DNA of 55,985 nucleotides from Microcaldota archaeon (GTDB lineage: Archaea; Micrarchaeota; Micrarchaeia; Micrarchaeales; Micrarchaeaceae): positions 1-55,985 of the forward strand of contig JAJYIZ010000002.1 of assembly GCA_021789815.1 (NCBI GenBank), in the 5' to 3' direction. Below, one piece after another: positions 32,575 through 40,919 of this stretch; position 1 is the first letter of the stretch; each line of letters opens with the position of its first letter. The position numbers and the translations under genes are program-made. The notes beneath the pieces were generated by a model that saw only the letters and a program-made list of their open reading frames with translations, was not told the origin of the DNA and made no database searches.

Positions 32575-33008
32575 TAGACACAACTTATCTGTTGCCAATA
32601 CTGAGACTAGGGATACGCGCGGATCTTTTGAGCGAGATGGAGAGAAGAGGCGTACCCGTAGAGGACATGGGTGTAAGTTTGGTGTCGCTATTTGAACTGC
32701 AGGCTAAAGCTGCCAAGCTGGGCGTGCCTTCTAGATACGTTGTCGAAGCCATAGACACAATAAATCATACTTTCAGGGTGGAACCCTTCTTTAATCCAAA
32801 AATTGTGGAGACGAGTTCGAATCTACTTAAAGACCTAAATGATTATGTAGATTGCTTAATTTTAGCAACAGCCATTGCCTCGAAAGAGGATCTTGTAACA
32901 GAGGATCAGAAGATACTTGGTGTAAGTAATGAGATGAAGGATAGGTATGGGGTAAATATAGTGAGTTCGAAAGAATTCTTAGCGCATTTAGATTCTCTTA
33001 AGTCCTGA
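32571..33008 (+). CDS. vapC: PIN-domain toxin (VapC) with apparent AUA start
   Basis: 145 residues from the ATA at 32571: I-V-D-T-T-Y-L-L-P, the standard PIN first strand with the catalytic Asp (D3), E42 in 'SLFELQAK', the acidic 'LNDYVDCLILATA' and 'TEDQKIL'. The nearest standard start, a TTG at 32592, would remove the first strand and the catalytic Asp. No ATG, GTG or TTG lies between the upstream in-frame stop (32544) and that TTG. The ATA overlaps the antitoxin stop as ATAG, the same geometry as the ATGA overlaps elsewhere in the window, and GTGAT lies six bases before it. Toxin call is firm; the start codon is an inference. Confidence 0.82.
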   Translation: MVDTTYLLPILRLGIRADLLSEMERRGVPVEDMGVSLVSLFELQAKAAKLGVPSRYVVEAIDTINHTFRVEPFFNPKIVETSSNLLKDLNDYVDCLILATAIASKEDLVTEDQKILGVSNEMKDRYGVNIVSSKEFLAHLDSLKS

Positions 33009-33426
33009 GCAGAGAATCTGCTTCGTTAGGGCTCGCAACTGCCCTTACGTTCAATCCAGAAAGGAGACTTCCATGAAATACTAAATCTTCCATAAGAAAC
33101 ATCCTGCGGTGCTCTTCCCCAACCGGGTCCCCAAGGTTCGAGTTTGCCCGGATCTGCATGTAAGCATCTACAATCACAAATCCCCTGTGCCTGTAATCTG
33201 GAGATACCTTATAGGCAAAACCGCTGTTTCCAGCCCTAAGCCTAGACGCTGTTCTTTCTACCTCGCTCGCAGCATCGATAGGTATGTATAGTCTAAAATG
33301 TGACAGTTCCTTGCTGCCGTTGATTTCATCTATTCGCTCTCGCGCAGGGACGCGTTCGACTACAACTGTGGGCCTTTCTGTTTCTGAAATAGCATTGGAT
33401 CTTGCTCCTGCTTGCGCGTCTGCCAT
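32998..33426 (-). CDS. Hypothetical protein
   Basis: 142 residues from the ATG at 33426, supported by AAATATAAATATC upstream (about 33449-33461). N-terminal 30 residues are disordered; the rest is alpha/beta ('SHFRLYIPIDAASEVERTASRLRAG', 'HRGFVIVDAYMQIRA'). Not recognised. It ends 11 bases inside the convergent vapC. The longer frame to 33507 overlaps the next gene and is not needed. Confidence 0.5.
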   Translation of the reverse strand: MADAQAGARSNAISETERPTVVVERVPARERIDEINGSKELSHFRLYIPIDAASEVERTASRLRAGNSGFAYKVSPDYRHRGFVIVDAYMQIRANSNLGDPVGEEHRRMFLMEDLVFHGSLLSGLNVRAVASPNEADSLLRT

Positions 33427-33479
33427 TAAATCAAAGGATTTGATGCTGTTCAGATATTTATATTTTACAATTTCATGAA

Positions 33480-34526
33480 TTAGAGCTTCTCTATATCCGC
33501 TGTCCATTCCAATACGCTGTAATCATCCTTCACGTAAACGCTCCTGATTGGCAATCTGCCGAGCAGAACTCTATCTATTGCGTTGAAGTACATGTTGATT
33601 ATGTGCGTGCCCATGGTCTGTTTATAATACAGGAAGCAACGCTCGTACCCGGTCTTGTAACTGTCAAAAACACCCATGCCGAAGTGGTCAAAACTACCGA
33701 CCATGGATGCGTTGTACATGTAGCGGTTTGCTATAGAGTACCTGTCATCGGACATTATCGCAAGGCGCGCCCTGGCGGAATCCCTTTCCCGGTTTGGTGC
33801 GCCCTTGTATTTCATCAAAAAGCTAGTCGGAACCATCCCATTCTGTCTCGCGGTTGTGAGCGTGAACCTCTTTATGTAACCACTCTTCACAAGTTTGTTG
33901 AATGTGTATGTAACTGTGTTGAAGTGCTTACCCAGTTTTTTTGATAGTTTTTGTATAGATGCCCTGCTGTTCTGGTTGAGCAGCTTTATGAGTTCCTTTT
34001 CCTTTGGGTTTATGGCCAATCTCTCTATAAGTTCATTCCGAATGGGCACGAAACCAAGCTGCTTGTGAGCGATCTCAGACGAGTATAGAGTAGTGCCGTA
34101 TTTGTAGAGCAGAAGATCCATCGCGTTGTCCCAGTATGCGAAATCGTCTGGTGCTGTTGCTAGCGCGTATATGTAGACTTGGTTCCTGCCTCTTATGGTG
34201 AATGCCAACTGGGGTATGTACGACTTCTTGAGCAATTCTGTTATGTAATTGTAATCTGGCTTCTTATTGAAATCCAACACCACAAGGTGGGGCATTGATA
34301 AACCAAGGGTCTTTTCGTTGAGTTCCAGTGTATAACGCACATCTAGATCTCTTTCTATTCTGTCTAGCTTTTCCCTAACGGTGCGCCTCGATAGATTAAG
34401 GTCAGAAGCAAGCTTTGTAAGGGAGGTTCTGGAGTTTTCTGATAGTGCGCGTATAATTTTTCTAGTAGGTATGCTGTATCTTTCATTGAACTTGCTTGGA
34501 AACTCATATTCTATTTCCTCGTTCAC
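33480..34526 (-). CDS. Transcription regulator with two Lrp-like winged-helix domains
   Basis: 348 residues. First wHTH near 20-65 ('RKIIRALSENSRTSLTKLASDLNLSRRTVREKLDRIE'), second near 175-220 ('EKELIKLLNQNSRASIQKLSKKLGKHFNTVTYTFNKLVKSGYI'), each followed by an alpha/beta part as in Lrp/AsnC proteins. It is divergently placed to HMG-CoA reductase, the committed step of isoprenoid synthesis, with an inverted repeat between them, so it probably controls that gene and itself. The TATA GTAATTAAA (34551-34559) gives a leaderless transcript from 34526. Effector ligand unknown. Confidence 0.75.
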   Translation of the reverse strand: MNEEIEYEFPSKFNERYSIPTRKIIRALSENSRTSLTKLASDLNLSRRTVREKLDRIERDLDVRYTLELNEKTLGLSMPHLVVLDFNKKPDYNYITELLKKSYIPQLAFTIRGRNQVYIYALATAPDDFAYWDNAMDLLLYKYGTTLYSSEIAHKQLGFVPIRNELIERLAINPKEKELIKLLNQNSRASIQKLSKKLGKHFNTVTYTFNKLVKSGYIKRFTLTTARQNGMVPTSFLMKYKGAPNRERDSARARLAIMSDDRYSIANRYMYNASMVGSFDHFGMGVFDSYKTGYERCFLYYKQTMGTHIINMYFNAIDRVLLGRLPIRSVYVKDDYSVLEWTADIEKL

Positions 34527-34536
34527 GATATCCCAA

Positions 34537-34591
34537 AATAACGAATATTTGTAATTAAATCGTTATTTTTCAACATATATAAATCGTTGTT
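34537..34591. promoter_or_regulatory. Inverted repeat/operator between regulator and HMG-CoA reductase
   Basis: AATAACGA (34537-34544) and TCGTTATT (34560-34567) are perfect inverted halves 15 bases apart; AATCGTTGTT at 34582-34591 is a third, direct near-copy of AATCGTTATT. The halves surround the regulator's own TATA (34551-34559), and the third copy follows the HMG-CoA reductase TATA (34573-34583). This fits repression of both genes. Confidence 0.6.
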
Positions 34592-34617
34592 TCTGCACAG
34601 ACGTATCGGGTGGGAAA

Positions 34618-35898
34618 ATGCATAGACATAGTCCGGGTGAAGGAAAGCAGGCTAAGGAACCAAGTTTCAGGGAGCTAACTACTCTAGCGGAAAAGTTGGA
34701 TTATTTAGAGAAACACACTCCTCTGACTCGCGAGACCAGGGTGGTTTTTGAAGATTTTGCAAATAGGCACGTTTCGGTGGTTGCTGGCCCTACAAAAGAG
34801 AATCATCTTGTTAATTTGCCTATGCCTATTGGGATAATACCGAAAATAGTTGTTAATGGGAGTGCAAGAGCGGTGCCGATGCTTATAGAAGAGGCGTCGG
34901 TCGTCGCCGGTGTATCTAACATGTCGAAGATAGGGAGCGCGACTTATACAGAGTATGTTGATGATCATTCTATAGACAGTACACTCCTGAGCTCTAAAAC
35001 TGGTTTTCAATCGGTAGCTTCTGGAAATGCAACAACGGGCCAGATACAGATAATTGGTATCCCTGATACTGAGATTGCAAAGGCTTTGGAAGAGATAAAG
35101 GGGCATAAAGATGAGCTCATCAGAATTGGCAATGCTCAGCACAAGCACGCAAAGATCCTGACACTTGAACCAAAGGTCATCGAAACCGAGAGAGGCAAAC
35201 AGGTGATTGTAAGGTTTGAGGTGGAGACTGGCGACGGCCAGGGAGCCGGCGTGGTAAGTAATATGGGGGAGGTTATGAAACCTGAGCTAAGCAGAATCAC
35301 TGGAGGTTATGCTGCCGTAGCGATACTATCCAACCTTGCTCTTGGACGGTTGGTGACGTGCGAGGCAACGTTCGGAAAGGACGAGCTTGCATGGAAAGAT
35401 AAGAGTGGGAAGGTGCTAATGACTGGTGAAGAGGTTATAGAGAGGATACTTGACCTGCAGGCATTGGCTAAGGCAGACCAGGAGAGAGCGACAACCCACA
35501 ACAAGGGAATAATGAATGGGATAATTGCGGTAGCAAATGCGCTGCTGCAAGATACGCGTGCACTAGAGGCAGGAGCGCATTCCTATGCAGCATACGGACA
35601 TGCGTATGCGCCATTATCATCATTTAGAGTAGACAGCGAAGGCAACCTGGTTGGCGTACTAAAACTTCCAGTAGCTATAGGGACCGTAGGTGGTGCGTTT
35701 GGGGACAATCCGAACGTTGGAAGGTTCTTTATGGAAATAATGGGTTGCACAAAGGCCAGCGAGGTCGCTGAGGTGATGGCTGCCGTAGGCCTTGCGCAGA
35801 ACGTCGCTGCACTGCGTATGCTTGTAACGTTTGGGGTAACTGAGGGACACGGCGGATTCAAGAGACCTGCACTGCTTAGGTCAAATGCGTCCTCATAG
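34618..35898 (+). CDS. hmgA: HMG-CoA reductase (class II-like)
   Basis: Reduces HMG-CoA to mevalonate, the committed isoprenoid step. 426 residues. 'NLPMPIGIIPKIVVNG', 'VPMLIEEASVVAGVSNMSKI', 'HNKGIMNGIIAVANAL' (catalytic Lys), 'DTRALEAGAHSYAA' (catalytic Asp) and 'EGHGGFKRPAL' near the end are the class II pattern (Pseudomonas mevalonii, Archaeoglobus and Thermoplasma types) rather than the eukaryotic class I. Class II enzymes often use NADH. The gene has its own TATA and the presumed operator. Confidence 0.93.
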   Translation: MHRHSPGEGKQAKEPSFRELTTLAEKLDYLEKHTPLTRETRVVFEDFANRHVSVVAGPTKENHLVNLPMPIGIIPKIVVNGSARAVPMLIEEASVVAGVSNMSKIGSATYTEYVDDHSIDSTLLSSKTGFQSVASGNATTGQIQIIGIPDTEIAKALEEIKGHKDELIRIGNAQHKHAKILTLEPKVIETERGKQVIVRFEVETGDGQGAGVVSNMGEVMKPELSRITGGYAAVAILSNLALGRLVTCEATFGKDELAWKDKSGKVLMTGEEVIERILDLQALAKADQERATTHNKGIMNGIIAVANALLQDTRALEAGAHSYAAYGHAYAPLSSFRVDSEGNLVGVLKLPVAIGTVGGAFGDNPNVGRFFMEIMGCTKASEVAEVMAAVGLAQNVAALRMLVTFGVTEGHGGFKRPALLRSNASS

Positions 35899-35950
35899 GC
35901 GCCAGCACAAAAACTATATATATCTGGAGAAGCCGAGTTCTGTTGATTGA

Positions 35951-36985
35951 ATGGAATACACCGCGCCAGGAGTGGTAAAGCTCTTCGGAGAGCATTCTGT
36001 AGTATATGGGAGGCTTGCTGTAGCTGCTGCAATCTCGCTCCAAGCAAAGGCCACGGTAGAGAAAGTCGACGAAAGTAATCTTGTTGTCACGCTTGCAGAT
36101 CTCCAAAAATCCAGAAGTTTCACCTATGGCGAATTGGTAGATCTAAGGGAGAGATGGAAGACGCAAGGCAGGGACTTCGTAGCCTTCGCTGCTGCTGAGG
36201 AGCCAAAATATGGGGATTTCCTGCCCTATGCATTTATAGCTTCTAGGCTGCTTGAACAAGGCGTTCAGGTTCTTGGGAAGAGGATGAGCCTTGCATCTGA
36301 CATACCAATACAGAAAGGGCTCGGAAGCAGCGGAGCGATGTGCACGGTATTTACTGTAGCACTTGTAGGCAAGGATGGCGTATTGAAAGATGATGAGATA
36401 ATAGACGTTGCAAGAGATGGGGAGAGGATCAGGTTGAGAAAACCCGGTGCTGGAGGAATAGACGTAAGCACCAGTTATTATGGAGGGGTAGTGACCTTCA
36501 GGAGCGGGCGGGCCGAGGTAGCACATGTGAATACACTGCCAGAAATAGTACTGATTGATACCGGACCTAAGCTTGATACTAATACGATGGTTGGCATTTT
36601 TGCGAAACATGTAGAGGCAGAAAAAGCGCGTGGGTCGAGCGAGACGCTTGACAGCATGGATAAGATTGCGAACCTAGGCCTCGAAGCACTCTATAGAGAT
36701 GACCTTGGCAGGATCGGCACTCTGATGGCCGCAAACCAGCAGCGCCTGAAAAGTGCAGGTGTCTCTAGTGATAGCCTTGACAGAGCGGTCGATGTAGGAC
36801 TTGCTGCAGGAGCGCTGGGAGTTAAGCTTACCGGAGGCGGTGGAGGAGGCATGGCTATAGCTGTGACGGAGAATCCAAGCGCACTCATAATTGCTGAACG
36901 CGGAGCTGGCTTCGATGCCTATGCTGCAAAGATAAAAAACTCTGGGGCAAAGTCCGGCTTACTGAGACTTAATAGGGTTGCATGA
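35951..36985 (+). CDS. mvk: Mevalonate kinase (GHMP family)
   Basis: Makes mevalonate 5-phosphate. 344 residues; 'APGVVKLFGEHSVVYGRLAVAAAI' (GHMP motif 1, GEHxVVYG is specific to mevalonate kinase), 'IPIQKGLGSSGAMC' (ATP-binding loop), 'GAGGIDVSTSYYGG' with the catalytic Asp (usual Ser before GID is Gly) and 'KLTGGGGGGMAIAV'. Own TATA (CTATATATA about 35914-35922). Confidence 0.92.
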   Translation: MEYTAPGVVKLFGEHSVVYGRLAVAAAISLQAKATVEKVDESNLVVTLADLQKSRSFTYGELVDLRERWKTQGRDFVAFAAAEEPKYGDFLPYAFIASRLLEQGVQVLGKRMSLASDIPIQKGLGSSGAMCTVFTVALVGKDGVLKDDEIIDVARDGERIRLRKPGAGGIDVSTSYYGGVVTFRSGRAEVAHVNTLPEIVLIDTGPKLDTNTMVGIFAKHVEAEKARGSSETLDSMDKIANLGLEALYRDDLGRIGTLMAANQQRLKSAGVSSDSLDRAVDVGLAAGALGVKLTGGGGGGMAIAVTENPSALIIAERGAGFDAYAAKIKNSGAKSGLLRLNRVA

Positions 36986-37083
36986 CGGCACCATATTCGT
37001 CTTCAGACGTAACGGCTAGAATGCTTAAGTATTATGAAAAGATGAGATTAGTTTGTCAATAATACTTGGAGCGAGAGCGCTTC

Positions 37084-37824
37084 ATGGTGTTGTTATACAT
37101 GAACAGAAATGTTTGGCATTCGAGTGACGAAGGACTTTCTGGGGTAGCTCCGCGAACCGGACACCAGTATGAGAAGGTCGAATCTGAATCTAGATTCTTC
37201 TTGGACCAGACCCGTTTCTCTGGAGATGGCGGAAGACAGGCGCTTCTTGATGCGCTTGGTTCGCACTTCGTACTAAAGCAGATTAAGTCGTATGCTTTTG
37301 ATGACACATATTTCAGGTCCATAGACTTGACAAACCCTATCGTAGGCTCTTTGAGGATGCGCGTATGGACAAGGTATGAGCTTGCAGGAAAACCTGCAGA
37401 GCAGCAGCCCGTTCAGATTATTCTTTCAGATCCAAAAACAGATACCTACAGGGGTGTACCGTTCAAAACTGGGGAAAAGAAGAGCAAGCGCTCTTTTGAT
37501 ACAACACGTGAAGCACTAAATCAACTGCAGCTTGAGGGGTACGAAAAGGCTTTTGTAGTTGAAAAGGGGAACGGCGTGCACTTTAAGATAGAAGGCACAG
37601 GCGCAGAGGCTAGGGTGGCAATAGAGAATGTTACTGTAAGAAATGGTAACTCTAGTTGGTCACGCACAATGGTGGAGCTTGAGGTGCTAAGTGGAGATAG
37701 AGATACCGTTGTTGATGCTATAGAGAGGGTCCTAGCTGCAATAGGAGTTCCAAAAGAGTCGCTTATCGGAGAGCCGATGGAGAAAATTGCACTTGCAGGA
37801 CTTATGAGGGGTGCAAAACAATGA
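37084..37824 (+). CDS. CYTH-like domain protein
   Basis: 246 residues from the ATG at 37084 (a TTG at 37066 is in frame; GGAG lies between). 'KVESESRFFLDQ', 'SYAFDDTYFRSIDLTN', 'SLRMRVWTRYE', 'KAFVVEKGNGVHFKIEG', 'TMVELEVLSGDRDTVVDAIERVLAAIGV' follow the ExExK-DTYxD-RxR-ELE order of CYTH triphosphate-tunnel enzymes. These hydrolyse or bind triphosphates or polyphosphate. The middle part is loosely conserved. It overlaps the MBL gene (ATGA) and opens the second half of the mevalonate cluster; a role there is unproved. Confidence 0.55.
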   Translation: MVLLYMNRNVWHSSDEGLSGVAPRTGHQYEKVESESRFFLDQTRFSGDGGRQALLDALGSHFVLKQIKSYAFDDTYFRSIDLTNPIVGSLRMRVWTRYELAGKPAEQQPVQIILSDPKTDTYRGVPFKTGEKKSKRSFDTTREALNQLQLEGYEKAFVVEKGNGVHFKIEGTGAEARVAIENVTVRNGNSSWSRTMVELEVLSGDRDTVVDAIERVLAAIGVPKESLIGEPMEKIALAGLMRGAKQ

Positions 37825-38600
37825 AACTTGTAATACTAGGAGCAGGTGAGGCATTCCACGACTCTAAGACAAATATATCCATACTTGCTTCTGGGGCAAC
37901 GAACATGCTTGTCGACTGTGGTTATAATGTGCCACAGAAACTGTGGAAGATTCATCCAGACAAGGACTTCCTAGATGCGGTCTTCATAAGCCACTTCCAT
38001 GCTGATCATGTAAGCGGACTGCCTATGCTGATAATGAGGATGCGCCAGGACAAACGAACAAAGGCCCTTACTCTGATAGGTCCAGAAGGGTTTGAAAAGT
38101 CGTTCAGGGAGCTTTATGACCTAATCTACAAGGGATTCTTCGAGATAAATGGATTCCCGATAAAGTTTATTGAAGTGAAGGAAGGTGACACCCTAGCAAT
38201 TGGTGACCTGTCGCTTAAGTTCACAGAAGCGGACCACCTAAAGGGCACACCGCAGTTTGTTCCTACCATGGCAATAAGGATCAGTAACCCAGAAGGCTCT
38301 GTGTGCTATTCTTCGGATACAACCTATACTGAAAGGATACCACAGTTGGCGATGAGTTGCGATGTGCTGATACATGATGCGTACATGCCTGCAGATTCGG
38401 AGTACCACAAACGCATGCCTGCCCATTCATCTCCAAGAGATGCCGGCCGGGCAGCAGCGCACTCTGGCGCAAAGAGACTCGTACTCTTCAATACGCACAG
38501 ATCTTTTGATGGTAAAGAGGATCTGCTGCTTTCAGAAGTAAAGCAGGAATTCGATGGTGAGGTAATAATACCGAACGAGGGGCAGTCCTTCGAAATATGA
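37821..38600 (+). CDS. Metallo-beta-lactamase-fold hydrolase (RNase Z-like)
   Basis: 259 residues. 'VFISHFHADHVSGLP' carries the HxHxDH zinc motif, with 'TEADHLKGTP' (His), 'SDTTYT' (bridging Asp) and a late 'FNTHRSFDG' (His). The layout matches RNase Z/ElaC and phosphodiester hydrolases of the same group; the 3'-tRNA exosite arm is not visible. Translationally coupled with the CYTH-like gene and nine bases before phosphomevalonate kinase. Confidence 0.82.
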   Translation: MKLVILGAGEAFHDSKTNISILASGATNMLVDCGYNVPQKLWKIHPDKDFLDAVFISHFHADHVSGLPMLIMRMRQDKRTKALTLIGPEGFEKSFRELYDLIYKGFFEINGFPIKFIEVKEGDTLAIGDLSLKFTEADHLKGTPQFVPTMAIRISNPEGSVCYSSDTTYTERIPQLAMSCDVLIHDAYMPADSEYHKRMPAHSSPRDAGRAAAHSGAKRLVLFNTHRSFDGKEDLLLSEVKQEFDGEVIIPNEGQSFEI

Positions 38601-38609
38601 GATGATCGT

Positions 38610-39827
38610 ATGACAAACTTTGAGGTAAACTCTTCAGCGCCCGGTAAGATGCTCTGGCTTGGAGGCTATGCTATACTTGAGAGACCTAACGTTGGTTTTG
38701 TAACAACGATAGACCAGCACGTTCATGTAGTTGGAAGACGCAACCAGGGCAATACAGTTCTGATAAGCGCACCACAGCTAGCTACAGACATAGTGCGCGG
38801 CACAGTAGACACACAGACCGGTAAGATAACTTTGGATGGAGCACCCAAAGAATTAAACCTGCTAAGAACCGCTGCGGAATTGAGCTTGATGCACGCATTG
38901 AGCATAGGTTTCCCAGTAGGTGGATTTGACATAGCAACATTGAATGATCCGGCGTTCGCGTATAGGAAGGTGGGGGCCGACGGCAAGAAACTGTCGAAAA
39001 GCGGAATGGGGAGCAGCGCTGCGGTCACTGTAGCCACTGTAGGTGCTGTGATGGAACTATTTGAGGAAGGTGCATTTACAACAGATGTGCATAAGATCTC
39101 CCAGATGGCACATGCACATGCTACAAAAAAGGTTGGTAGTGGGTTTGACATAGCAGCTGCAAACTATGGCAGTATCACATATACAAGATTCTCAGAGCAG
39201 TTTGTAAGAAGGCTTCCGGATGAAGGTTATACTAAGGATGATGTGGAGAAGCTTGTCAATGAAGATTGGGACTACAGGGTGACTCCACTTACCTTGCCCA
39301 GCTTCCTACATCCCGTTGTAGCCAACTTTGTAGGCGAATCGGCCAACACGGCCAGTCTGGTAGGTGTTGTTAATAGATTCAAGGGTGAGGAGCCAAACGA
39401 TTATGGAAAGCTTATTGTGGATCTCAATGCTGAAAGCCAGAAAGCGATAGATGCACTTAAGAGGATGCGTGGGAGCGAAGATTTAGATGCTCTTCAGACC
39501 TTCCAAGAAGCTTTTGACGCTGGTAGAGCGCTCTCAAAGCAGTTATGGTTGAGAAGTAAGGTTCATATCAAGGATGACGACCCACCGGAGGTTAAACTCG
39601 GTCACATAGAACCGGACGATGTGACAGAACTTATCGAAAGAAGTAGAAAGGCTGGTGCATTCGTAGCCAAGTCCCCTGGCGCAGGAGGAAAGGACTCCCT
39701 GGCCGCGCTCTGCAGGACAGAGGAGGATGCAACACGCCTCAGAGAGATGTGGAGAGGGGAAAGGGGATTGGAGGTTCTTAATGTGACACCCCAGAGAAGG
39801 GGCCTCTCTGTTTCTAGATCCACATAG
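38610..39827 (+). CDS. Phosphomevalonate kinase (copy 1, GHMP family)
   Basis: 405 residues. 'SSAPGKMLWLGGYAILERPNVGFV', 'KSGMGSSAAVTVATVGAV' and 'KKVGSGFDIAAANYGSITYTRF' are the eukaryote/Sulfolobus-type phosphomevalonate kinase signatures; the C-terminal 'AKSPGAGGKDSLAAL' is motif 3. It would make mevalonate 5-diphosphate. A second similar kinase lies at 40920. Weak GATGATC ribosome site before the ATG. Confidence 0.85.
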   Translation: MTNFEVNSSAPGKMLWLGGYAILERPNVGFVTTIDQHVHVVGRRNQGNTVLISAPQLATDIVRGTVDTQTGKITLDGAPKELNLLRTAAELSLMHALSIGFPVGGFDIATLNDPAFAYRKVGADGKKLSKSGMGSSAAVTVATVGAVMELFEEGAFTTDVHKISQMAHAHATKKVGSGFDIAAANYGSITYTRFSEQFVRRLPDEGYTKDDVEKLVNEDWDYRVTPLTLPSFLHPVVANFVGESANTASLVGVVNRFKGEEPNDYGKLIVDLNAESQKAIDALKRMRGSEDLDALQTFQEAFDAGRALSKQLWLRSKVHIKDDDPPEVKLGHIEPDDVTELIERSRKAGAFVAKSPGAGGKDSLAALCRTEEDATRLREMWRGERGLEVLNVTPQRRGLSVSRST

Positions 39828-39865
39828 GCTATTTAAAATTGGTGCATCAAACTAATTACGAGAGA

Positions 39866-40915
39866 ATGTCCGATATAGTAACCGCAGTTGGCACTCCGAA
39901 TATAGCACTTATCAAATATTGGGGCAAGCGCGACGAAAAACTGATCCTTCCTACAAACTCTTCCGTTAGCATGACCCTTGATGAGCAATTGAACACCAAA
40001 ACCAGCGTGCTCTTCTCCAACAGATTGAAGGAAGACAGGGTTTACATAAACGGGGAACTGCAGAATACAAGAGGTACGGAGGTTGGTGAGAGGCTTGTCT
40101 GCTTGGACATACTTAGAAGGATAGCCAAAGACAAGAGGCACGCTTTGGTTGTATCGGAGAACTCCTTCCCTACCGGAAGCGGATTTGCCTCAAGCGCATC
40201 TGGACTAGCGACCCTAGTTTATGCGGCCTCGAAGGGACTCGGGCTCAGATTATCAGGCAAAGAAATGTCCATAGTGGCAAGGAGGGGCAGCGGCAGCGCA
40301 TGCAGAAGCCTAATGGGCGGCATGGTCAGGTGGAGAAAGGGTGTAAAGGCTGATGGATCAGATTCCTATGCAGAGCAGATAACTAAGCCGGATCATTGGC
40401 CTGAACTTATGAATGTTGTGGGGATATTGTCCGCATCTAAGAAGAAATTCTCCTCTAGGGCTGGCATGAGGCAGACCGAAAGGACAAGCATATTGTATAG
40501 AAGCAGGATGGCGTATGTAGAGGACGCAGCATCAAGACTCACGGCTGCGCTCAAAAAGAGGGATTTCCAGACGCTTGGGGAGATCACAATGCGGGACAGC
40601 AACAACATGCATTCCGTTATGCTTGACACATGGCCTCCGCTATTCTACATGAATGATAACTCAAAAGAAGTGATCTACAAGGTACATGAATTGAATGAAT
40701 CGGAAGGAAAAATAATAGCTGCGTATACGTTCGATGCAGGTCCAAACCCACATATTTTAACACTGCGCAGGAATGTCAATAAGGTGACCAGGTTGCTTGA
40801 TGAAGTAGACGCTGTTCAGAAGGTGCTTAAGCTCAGCATGGGCAACGGCCCACGTATCCTTGACAGAAGCGAATCTTTGATAGACGAGAGGTCACTCAAG
40901 CCATTCAAGAACTGA
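39866..40915 (+). CDS. mvaD: Diphosphomevalonate decarboxylase
   Basis: Makes isopentenyl diphosphate from mevalonate 5-diphosphate, with ATP. 349 residues; 'VGTPNIALIKYWGKRDEKLILPTNSSVSMTL' segments, 'PTGSGFASSASGLATL', 'RRGSGSACRSLMGG' and the catalytic Asp in 'YTFDAGPNPHIL'. All key residues that I know are present, so this is a true decarboxylase, not the Thermoplasma mevalonate-3-kinase relative. GCTATTTAAAATTGG (39828-39842) is an internal TATA giving a start near 39860, so the ATG at 39866, not the TTG at 39839, is the start. Confidence 0.93.
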   Translation: MSDIVTAVGTPNIALIKYWGKRDEKLILPTNSSVSMTLDEQLNTKTSVLFSNRLKEDRVYINGELQNTRGTEVGERLVCLDILRRIAKDKRHALVVSENSFPTGSGFASSASGLATLVYAASKGLGLRLSGKEMSIVARRGSGSACRSLMGGMVRWRKGVKADGSDSYAEQITKPDHWPELMNVVGILSASKKKFSSRAGMRQTERTSILYRSRMAYVEDAASRLTAALKKRDFQTLGEITMRDSNNMHSVMLDTWPPLFYMNDNSKEVIYKVHELNESEGKIIAAYTFDAGPNPHILTLRRNVNKVTRLLDEVDAVQKVLKLSMGNGPRILDRSESLIDERSLKPFKN

Positions 40916-40919
40916 TGCA

